From Planctomycetaceae bacterium (GTDB lineage: Bacteria > Planctomycetota > Phycisphaerae > Tepidisphaerales > Tepidisphaeraceae), in contig JAIYCY010000029.1 in NCBI GenBank assembly GCA_027487775.1, positions 186,001 through 250,000 of the forward strand: 64,000 nucleotides of DNA. Reading direction: 5' to 3'. A program made the position numbers and the translations under genes. Of the stretch, positions 58,479 through 64,000 are shown piece by piece (within the stretch, counting starts at the first letter, position 1; each line of letters begins with the position of its first letter). The notes beneath the pieces are model-generated. The model was not told where the DNA came from. It was given only the letters and a program-made list of their open reading frames with translations, and made no database searches.

Positions 58479-58545
58479 GAGGTCGAGTTATCGAATGAGG
58501 TCGAGTTATCGAATGAGGTCGAGTTATCGCGTGAGGTCGAGTCGG
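58479..58545. repeat. 18-bp tandem repeat over the 3' end of the EERRML-motif gene
   Basis: GAGGTCGAGTTATCGAAT at 58479-58496 and 58497-58514, a near copy at 58515-58532 and a partial fourth. On the minus strand each copy contains TAA in the register of the gene's own stop (58524-58526), so the repeat is a tandem amplification of the gene's end. Confidence 0.85.
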
Positions 58546-59987
58546 AGGGCACGAGCGGCGAGGACTGCGAGTCGGTCGCCGAGCGCGCCTTGGCTGAGAT
58601 CAATGTCGGTGAGGAGTGCCTTGCTGAAGACTTGTCCGGAGTAGGTTTTTCCGGTGATTCGACCGAGGATGGCGTCGGTGACGACGTTGCCGGGTCGGTT
58701 GGCGTTATCGCCGATGTTGCGTGCGGCCATTTCGCGTCGGATGAGGTCTTCGATGCTGACGACGGGTTGGCTGCCGAATTCGAGTGTTGCGCCAGGTACG
58801 ACGGAGGTGTTGGAACCCGCGAGCGGGGCTTGTTTGATGCCGACGCGGGGGAATTGGGCGTCGCCGGAGTTGAGCAGGGCGAGGAGGTTGTAGTTGTTGC
58901 GGGTGACGAGGACGGTGCCAGCGGCGGCGTAGTTATCGTCGGTGGTGATTTGTTGTGCCCAGACGGTCGTTTCGGTGAGGCCGTTGGCGATGATTTCTTC
59001 GTCCTGGCTGTTGAGGTTGTCGTTGATGTGTGCTTCCCCGCCGAGCAGTGCGCTGAGTGCGACGAAGCTTTCGCCTTGGTAGTCGGGGTTGAAGATGACT
59101 CGGAGTCGTCCGTTGGAGAGGACTTTGGTTTCGACGAATCGAGCTGCGGAGCTGAAGAGCGAGCCGTCGAAGTTCATGATGGTGGGCGCGCGACCGGTGG
59201 CGTTTTGTCCGCGGAAGAAGGATTCGATGGCGGGTTCAGCGACGGTGCCGACGAGGCTGACGACAGCTGCGCGGATGACGGGGCTGGGTGCGATGGAGGC
59301 GTTGGCGCTGCTGTCATAGTCAGCGAGCGCGGCGTCGCGTTTGGCGGCGGTGATGGTGCCTGCGGTGACTTTCTTGCCGAGGAAGTCGACGAGTTGGGCG
59401 CGGATCGTGGTGGCGTTTTGGGGCTGATCGGCCTGGGTGGGGGTTGGCGATTGGCTGAAGCGGGCGTTGGAGAAGTAGGCGAAGTTGGAAGGCACCCAAG
59501 CGCGGCTGGCGAGGGTGTAGCGTTCTTTGTTCAGGCCCTTGGGGAAGGTTTTGCGGGTTCCTTCGGTGTCGTTGTGGACGACGAAGTCGTTATCTGCGCC
59601 GCGGAACCCGCCGCTGTCGATGAGGATTCGGCCGTTTTTGCGGACTTGCCGGTCGGTGTTGAACTGGACGGCGGTGCCGTTGTTGATGACCTGGACGTCG
59701 CTAATGCGGACGTTGACGCGTGTCTGTGCGAGATTCCGTGAGAGCGGATTGATCGCAAAGCCGAAGGCGCGGATTTTGGTTGCATCCACCAGAGTCACCG
59801 GGCCGGTCATGTTGATGACGATCCGGTTGCTGTTGAGCTTGGTTCCGTCGGAGGCTTCACGGATGAACACGCCGATCTTTCCAGCGACAGTGGTGCTGGC
59901 GAGCATTCGGCGCTCCTCGCATCGTTCCACGACGGCGGGATTTGAGTGACGACGGCTGGACGAACGAGACGCATCCTTACGAAACAT
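58524..59987 (-). CDS. Exported protein with EERRML motif, unknown function
   Basis: A 487-residue protein that begins MFRKDASRSSSRRHSNPAVV followed by ERCEERRMLAS, a variant of the planctomycete LEPRRML motif also found in the metzincin of this window. The mature part is strand-rich (ASTTVAGKIGVFIREASDG, RNLAQTRVNVRISDVQVINN, ATLEFGSQPVVSIEDLIRREM). No catalytic motif, cysteine pair or known domain is visible. It is divergent from, and touches, the membrane-protein frame at 59986; the two start codons overlap on a shared CATG, so at least the plus-strand start probably lies farther in. Confidence 0.75.
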   Translation of the reverse strand: MFRKDASRSSSRRHSNPAVVERCEERRMLASTTVAGKIGVFIREASDGTKLNSNRIVINMTGPVTLVDATKIRAFGFAINPLSRNLAQTRVNVRISDVQVINNGTAVQFNTDRQVRKNGRILIDSGGFRGADNDFVVHNDTEGTRKTFPKGLNKERYTLASRAWVPSNFAYFSNARFSQSPTPTQADQPQNATTIRAQLVDFLGKKVTAGTITAAKRDAALADYDSSANASIAPSPVIRAAVVSLVGTVAEPAIESFFRGQNATGRAPTIMNFDGSLFSSAARFVETKVLSNGRLRVIFNPDYQGESFVALSALLGGEAHINDNLNSQDEEIIANGLTETTVWAQQITTDDNYAAAGTVLVTRNNYNLLALLNSGDAQFPRVGIKQAPLAGSNTSVVPGATLEFGSQPVVSIEDLIRREMAARNIGDNANRPGNVVTDAILGRITGKTYSGQVFSKALLTDIDLSQGALGDRLAVLAARALRLDLTR

Positions 59988-60645
59988 GGTAGCTCCTGAA
60001 AGTCATGACCCACGAACAGCCGACCGACCTCGGTCGGCATATTCCCTACAATCGGCAAAGTTACCGCCGGTCGCGAAAGTTGTAAACTCCACCGACGCAT
60101 TCAGAGTCGCAGAACATCACCCCTTAGACGTCGCCACCCATCAAGTGGTTTCATCCGATTCTTCCGTCGCCGGCGCATTCGCGAACGTGTCAGTCGGCGC
60201 ACGCAGTGTTGATCCGGACCGCCGATTGCGGTTTGATCCCCGGGTGACCCAAGCCCCCTCGATCCTCGACTACGGTCCCGGCAGGGTCCGACCCGGTGTC
60301 ATCGCAGGCTACAAAGCCTACTGCATCGTCATGGCGCTGATCTATCTGATCGCGGCGATTTTCTGTCTCGGCATCGGCATCTGGATGATGTCCGACCACT
60401 CAGGAGCCTCGAACCGTCTCGAAGGGGCATTTCTTGCCTTTACAGCGCTCGTTTGCCTACCCCTGATGGCGGCGTTCCTTTTGCCGTTTTTTTTCTCTGT
60501 TCGTCCGTGGCTGTGGGTTTATGGGATCGTTTTGATTGCGATCGGGACGACGAGCGTGTGCACCTTGCCGTTTTGCGTGTGGATGTTGATTTTGTGGATT
60601 CGCGAAGACTGCCGCGCGTGGTTTGGATGGGGTTCGAAAGGTTGA
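59986..60645 (+). CDS. Small integral membrane protein, unknown; start uncertain
   Basis: Up to 219 residues with about three or four membrane helices in the C-terminal 110 (KAYCIVMALIYLIAAIFCLGIGI, FLAFTALVCLPLMAAFLLPFFF, WVYGIVLIAIGTTSVCTLPFCVWM). The frame begins at 59986, overlapping the divergent gene's start, but codons before about 60085 look non-coding; GTG codons at 60145 and 60187 are alternatives, none with a good ribosome binding site. The amphipathic N-terminus contains a Pro/Arg-rich stretch before the first helix. I recognise no family. Top-strand C content is unusually high at 60180-60480. Confidence 0.6.
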   Translation: MVAPESHDPRTADRPRSAYSLQSAKLPPVAKVVNSTDAFRVAEHHPLDVATHQVVSSDSSVAGAFANVSVGARSVDPDRRLRFDPRVTQAPSILDYGPGRVRPGVIAGYKAYCIVMALIYLIAAIFCLGIGIWMMSDHSGASNRLEGAFLAFTALVCLPLMAAFLLPFFFSVRPWLWVYGIVLIAIGTTSVCTLPFCVWMLILWIREDCRAWFGWGSKG

Positions 60646-60909
60646 AGCGTGATCGAACGATGTTTCGGGGACCGGACGCGAGCGGGTGAGATGATGATTC
60701 CGGGGAAAGTGGACTCGATGTTGGCCCCGAATGTGCGCGGGCGTTCAGAAAGAGTGCGCGAGTGCAGCCGAACATGGGCGCGAGCGATACGAAACTGTGC
60801 GAAAGCGAGCATCTTCAATGCACGAATGGGTGGGCGCGACTGGGGTTTATCAGGCAAATGACGGACTAGAAGGGTGAAAATGCTCGATTGGATCGAAAAA
60901 TCGTCTTTT

Positions 60910-60943
60910 GCGCTGCGCAGGTGCGGACGCAGGTGCGCAGCGC
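60910..60943. other. Perfect 10-bp hairpin in the mdh upstream region
   Basis: GCGCTGCGCA (60910-60919) and TGCGCAGCGC (60934-60943) with a 14-nt loop. No T-run follows, so it may be a protein-binding site or part of an RNA structure rather than a terminator. Confidence 0.5.
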
Positions 60944-61038
60944 GCGGGTTGGATTAGAGGCCCTGAACGATCCCTGGCGATCCATCGGAGGCGCGCGCGT
61001 CACTTGCGATGGCGAGCTTGCGTCAAGAGGAGTTAGGC

Positions 61039-61134
61039 ATGGGTACGAGCGTCAAAGCGTCGCAGGTGTGTGTGGAGTTGGAATGGGGAAGTGGGAGCGG
61101 GTACAAACGAGTGGACAACCTTGTCCGATGTTGA
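61039..61134 (+). CDS. Possible 31-residue small protein or leader peptide
   Basis: ATG at 61039 lies 6 nt after GAGGAG (61027-61032), one of the best ribosome binding sites in the window. It encodes MGTSVKASQVCVELEWGSGS plus GYKRVDNLVRC and stops at TGA 61134. No family is known and there is no hydrophobic segment. It could be a chance frame, a small protein, or a leader upstream of mdh (166 bp away). Confidence 0.35.
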   Translation: MGTSVKASQVCVELEWGSGSGYKRVDNLVRC

Positions 61135-61299
61135 TCGTATGGCGCGAGGTCGCGTTGGATCGGCGAGTGACAGGGGGATGTGGTTGATTGGAAAGTGGTT
61201 GCGGGGGATGTGTTGAGGCCGGCTGGGTCGATTGGCCGGTTGATTTTTGTCGGTCGAAGATTTTGGAAGAAGGACAAACAAGAAAGAGGAGTAAGGATC

Positions 61300-62280
61300 A
61301 TGAAGTCACCGATTCGAGTTGCGATTACTGGGGCGGCGGGTCAGATCGGTTATGCGTTGTTGTTTCGGATTGCGAGCGGACAGATGTTCGGTCCGGAGCA
61401 GCCGGTGATTTTGCATATGATCGAGGTTCCGGTGGAGAAGGCGATGCAAGGCCTGTCGGGCGTGGCGATGGAGTTGGACGATTGTGCGTTTCCGCTCTTG
61501 GCGGGGATGGTGCAGACGAGTGATCCGAGGGTGGGATTTAAGGATGTGAATTGGGCGTTGTTGGTGGGAGCGAAGCCGCGTGGTCCTGGCATGGAGCGTG
61601 CGGATTTGCTGAAGGACAACGGGAAGATTTTCATTGAGCAGGGGAAGGTGATTGATGCGGTGGCTGCGCATGACTGTCGCGTGGCGGTGGTGGGGAACCC
61701 TGCGAACACGAACGCGATGATCGCGGCCAGTCAGTTTCGCCGGCTCAAGCCTGAGAACGTCAGCGCGATGGTCCGGCTGGACCAGAATCGCGCGGTGACG
61801 CAATTGGCGAAGAAGGCGAACGTGGCGACGGCGTCGGTGAGTGATCTGTTCATTTTCGGCAATCACTCGCCGACGATGTTCAGTGCGTTTCACCTGGCGA
61901 AGATCAACGGGAAGCCGGTACCAGAGGTGATCGGGCATCATGAGTGGCTGAGGGGTGAGTTTCAGGAGACGGTCGGCAAGCGTGGGGCGGCCATCATCGC
62001 GGCGCGCGGCGCGTCGTCGGCGGCCAGTGCGGCGAATGCATTGGTGGATCATGTGCGTGACATGGTCACGCCCGGCCGAGTGCACAGCATTGCGGTGAAG
62101 TCGAATGGGCTTTACGGGTTTGATCCTGACGTGTGGGCGGGTGTCCCGGTGCGCACGACGACGCCGGGCAGTTACGAGGTGATCAAGGATCTTCCGTTGG
62201 ACGATTTTGCGAAGCAGAAGATCGCGGTGACGAACAAGGAACTCACCGACGAGCGTGCGACGGTTTTGCCGATGCTTTGA
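61300..62280 (+). CDS. mdh: Malate dehydrogenase (cytosolic-type MDH)
   Basis: NAD-dependent oxidation of malate to oxaloacetate in the TCA cycle. The ATG at 61300 has GAGGAG and AAGGA just upstream and gives [27 protein letters not shown], the NAD-binding N-terminus. The pattern [17 protein letters not shown] (substrate Arg region), [17 protein letters not shown] and the catalytic His in [10 protein letters not shown] show the cytosolic/Thermus-type group (not the LDH-like one). In this group the third motif is normally LDHNRA; here the His is Gln, which is unusual but not the catalytic His. The 326-residue length is normal. Confidence 0.95.
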   Translation: MKSPIRVAITGAAGQIGYALLFRIASGQMFGPEQPVILHMIEVPVEKAMQGLSGVAMELDDCAFPLLAGMVQTSDPRVGFKDVNWALLVGAKPRGPGMERADLLKDNGKIFIEQGKVIDAVAAHDCRVAVVGNPANTNAMIAASQFRRLKPENVSAMVRLDQNRAVTQLAKKANVATASVSDLFIFGNHSPTMFSAFHLAKINGKPVPEVIGHHEWLRGEFQETVGKRGAAIIAARGASSAASAANALVDHVRDMVTPGRVHSIAVKSNGLYGFDPDVWAGVPVRTTTPGSYEVIKDLPLDDFAKQKIAVTNKELTDERATVLPML

Positions 62281-62349
62281 GGCACGCGAGGCTCGAGCGG
62301 ATCGCATTCGGCAGATCGCATCTGCGAGAGCGCGCTTTACGAAACAGAC

Positions 62350-62386
62350 GATCGCCCGATCGGATGACGATCGGGCGATCTTGTTT
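62350..62386. terminator. Bidirectional terminator between mdh and the sigma factor
   Basis: GATCGCCCGATC (62350-62361) and GATCGGGCGATC (62369-62380) form a 12-bp stem with a 7-nt loop, followed by TTGTTTA. It lies between two convergent genes and could serve both. Confidence 0.8.
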
Positions 62387-62406
62387 AGGCGGTGGTTGCT
62401 TGGGGA

Positions 62407-63369
62407 TTATGCTTCGGTGGCGGAGAGGGGTGAGCCTGCCGGTCGGCTGCGCAGGACGCCTTCTTCCATAAGCCTGCGGATTTTGGTGAGGGCTTTGTTT
62501 TGGATTTGTCGGACGCGTTCTTTGGTGACGCCGATGATTTGTCCGACTTCTTCGAGCGTGAGCGGGTTGTCTTCGACTTGTTGCCAGTTGAAGCGTTGAC
62601 GGATGACGGTTTGTTCGACGTCGGAGAGGTCTGCGAGGTTTCGGTCGACGATGTGTTTGAGTTCGACGACGAGGTCATCTTCGACGGTGTCGCGGCGTTT
62701 TTCGCTCCAGTCGGATTTTTCGAGATCGGGCTCGAACTCGACGGGGAAGCGGGTGCGGTGCCGGCTGTGCTTTTGAGCGGTGCGACTGAAGGCCTTGAGG
62801 ATGGCGCGGCAGGCGTAGGTGGAGAATTTGAATCCTCGATCGACGTTGAATTTTTCGATGGCGCGGAGGAGGGCCATGTTGCCTTCGCTGACGATCTCGG
62901 CGAAGTCGATGTCGCCGAGGCGGGTTCGTTTGGCCATGGCGAGAACGAGTGCGAGGTTGGTGCGGACGAGGTATTCGCGGAGGTGCTCACTGCGGGCGTG
63001 CCAGAGGATCATTTCCTCGGCGGACTCGGTGGTGAGGCCCTCGGTTTGGATTTTTCGTTTGAGGAGTTTGAGTCGTCGTTTGGCGAGATTGAACCGGAGG
63101 AACATGACGCGTTCTTCGGCAGCGGACATGAGCTGCGGGGTTCGGTTCATGAGTTCGGCGACTTCTTCGCGTGTGGGCTGATACCAGGCGACTTTGGGGA
63201 GCTCCGGGAGGGGCTCTGCGAAGAGGTCTTGTTCGATGGAACGTTTGCGAAACTCGGCGGAATCCATGAAAGCGATGTCGAGTTCGAGCAGGGGCTCGAC
63301 CCGAGCGCGAAGATCCCGAGCCACACGAACGGCTTTAGACTTGGCAGGCAACTTCTTCACGGCGGCCAT
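62407..63369 (-). CDS. Sigma-70 family RNA polymerase sigma factor (RpoD-like, group 2)
   Basis: A 320-residue sigma factor. The ATG at 63369 has AAAGGAGG 5 nt upstream, the strongest Shine-Dalgarno in the window. Region 1.2/2 runs from LMSAAEERVMFLRFNLAKRR to FAEIVSEGNMALLRAIEKFNVDRGFKFSTYACRAILKAFSR; in region 2.4 the usual WWIRQAI is replaced by CRAILKAFSR. Region 3 is short; region 4 (VIRQRFNWQQVEDNPLTLEEVGQIIGVTKERVRQIQNKALTKIRRLM) is typical RpoD. The lack of a long region 1.1, the size and the altered 2.4 suggest an alternative (group 2 or 3) factor rather than the housekeeping sigma. It is divergent from nadD. Confidence 0.9.
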   Translation of the reverse strand: MAAVKKLPAKSKAVRVARDLRARVEPLLELDIAFMDSAEFRKRSIEQDLFAEPLPELPKVAWYQPTREEVAELMNRTPQLMSAAEERVMFLRFNLAKRRLKLLKRKIQTEGLTTESAEEMILWHARSEHLREYLVRTNLALVLAMAKRTRLGDIDFAEIVSEGNMALLRAIEKFNVDRGFKFSTYACRAILKAFSRTAQKHSRHRTRFPVEFEPDLEKSDWSEKRRDTVEDDLVVELKHIVDRNLADLSDVEQTVIRQRFNWQQVEDNPLTLEEVGQIIGVTKERVRQIQNKALTKIRRLMEEGVLRSRPAGSPLSATEA

Positions 63370-63768
63370 CTTGGCCTCCTTTCAATCCTTGAGTTCACTG
63401 ACCCGAAAGTTCAGGCCCGATGAAAACAAAATCACCGAGCGGCAGAACGACGTATCATTCGTCGTCCATATTTCAGATTCATTTCGATTTTCACCGCAGC
63501 GACCGACGATCTGACCGGCAGGCGAGACTGTTAATCGAGTTCCATAAAGTCTTTACGATTTTACGGCCTGATCGATGTCCTGTTCGGATGGTTCTTCACT
63601 GGACACTTATCAACTCATCACCATTCGTCTGTCAGTACACGTTCAATCATCCAGAAGGGCGGTCCGGGTTGCACCGGGTGGCCTTATAATGTGTGATTGA
63701 TCATTCCATTGACGCTTTGATGATGCCACACGAACCCTGCGTGTGACATGAAGCAATCCTGAGGCCGC
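63370..63768. other. Intergenic region between sigma factor and nadD
   Basis: About 400 bp, lower in G+C than its surroundings, with no convincing gene. It must hold the divergent promoters. A perfect TATAAT lies at 63685-63690, about 80 nt before nadD, but no good -35 sits at 16-18 nt from it. Confidence 0.45.
63685..63690 (+). promoter_or_regulatory. Candidate -10 box of nadD
   Basis: TATAAT matches the consensus exactly, but the best upstream match (TTGCAC at 63669) is only 10 nt away. It may be a weak or activator-dependent promoter, or chance in this A+T-richer stretch. Confidence 0.35.
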
Positions 63769-64000
63769 ATGACTTTCAGAAACGACAAAAGATTCGCGCG
63801 GGTCTGCATGGGAGGGTCGTTTGATCCAATTCATGTTGGCCACAAGATTTGCGCGAGGTTTGTTGCTGAGTCGATGGGTTGGGGGCGTGTGATTCTACTG
63901 CCGGCTCACCGGAGTCCGCACAAGGTGAGGCCCGCCGATCCGTCAGGTCGTGCCACAATGACATCCGATGGAGCTGGCAGATTGGTGGAAGGATCGGTCG
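63769..64000 (+). CDS. nadD: Nicotinate-nucleotide adenylyltransferase (3' partial)
   Basis: Adenylates nicotinate mononucleotide in NAD synthesis. The frame from the ATG at 63769 reads MTFRNDKRFARVCMGGSFDP, then IHVGHKICARF, then VILLPAHRSPHK: the GGSFDPIHVGH nucleotidyl-transferase signature and the LLPxxxSPHK substrate loop of NadD. GAGG lies 4 nt upstream. About 77 codons are visible before the window ends; the last part (SGRATMTSDGAGRLVEGS) is consistent with the next helix of the family. It is divergent from the sigma factor. Confidence 0.88.
   Translation, partial: MTFRNDKRFARVCMGGSFDPIHVGHKICARFVAESMGWGRVILLPAHRSPHKVRPADPSGRATMTSDGAGRLVEGSV

Larger units (their letters stand above)
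60646..61299. other. Long intergenic region upstream of mdh
   Basis: 654 bp with no convincing long gene. It holds a strong hairpin at 60910-60943 and a 31-codon frame with a good ribosome binding site at 61039-61134, both listed separately. The rest shows no promoter or repeat that I could settle on. Confidence 0.5.

Noticed and set aside
1..64000. CRISPR arrays, insertion sequences or prophage genes
   Set aside because: The tandem repeats seen have no unique spacers, and no transposase, integrase or phage structural gene was recognised.

Overview
The window is high-GC bacterial DNA, almost certainly from a planctomycete and most likely a member of the class Phycisphaerae. The signs are two prepilin-like secreted proteins ending in an H-X9-DG-type or related C-terminus, two large exported proteins with an N-terminal LEPRRML/EERRML-type motif, an ECF-like sigma factor directly followed by a membrane Ser/Thr kinase with a propeller-like C-terminus, and a dockerin-bearing secreted metzincin. 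The cell has a Gram-negative style envelope (OprP-like porin, LptC/OstA-like protein, lipoproteins, YidC), makes peptidoglycan (MurC, MurB) and probably a flagellum (FliD). By eye the top strand is G+T rich almost throughout, whichever strand is coding, which fits one replichore replicated in one direction; a few genes break this trend.

Layout. 1-9.5 kb: a 5'-truncated fatty acid desaturase, a hexapeptide acyltransferase, trigger factor, a UDP-glucuronate-epimerase-like enzyme, an HtrA protease, a LuxR-type regulator full of in-frame minisatellites, an OYE/YqjM-like oxidoreductase and a small coiled-coil protein. 9.5-15.7 kb: a prepilin-like protein, a large helical exported protein, serS, tsaD and infA. 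15.7-27.2 kb: fliD with a small coupled gene, yidC, a phosphoesterase, an RluA-type pseudouridine synthase, an fRMsr-type GAF protein, a small unknown, a TolB-like lipoprotein and a porin. 27.2-31.3 kb: two tight pairs, thiL-tsaE and murC-murB. 31.3-37.7 kb: an ECF sigma factor, a Ser/Thr kinase that appears to start at CTG, and a secreted metzincin. 37.8-41.2 kb: a giant LptC/OstA-like protein. 41.4-46.8 kb: a complete branched-chain-amino-acid-type ABC importer (livKHMGF) whose LivH carries a large extra loop. 46.9-52.1 kb: a DevBCA-like exporter with two paralogous permeases around a TetR regulator. 52.2-56.4 kb: an L-arabinokinase-like protein with degenerate kinase motifs, a lipoprotein, a strong promoter and terminator framing a roughly 300-nt candidate non-coding RNA, and a PyrK-like flavoprotein. 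56.6-64 kb: a second prepilin-like protein, a Gly-rich membrane protein, a second EERRML-motif protein, a membrane protein, malate dehydrogenase, a sigma-70 factor and the start of nadD, cut by the window end.

The best candidates for something undescribed are the promoter-RNA-terminator unit at about 54.6-55.0 kb, the sigma/kinase/metzincin cassette, the two-permease exporter, and several proteins that carry unusual insertions or in-frame repeat arrays. No tRNA, rRNA, CRISPR array, insertion sequence or prophage gene was recognised.
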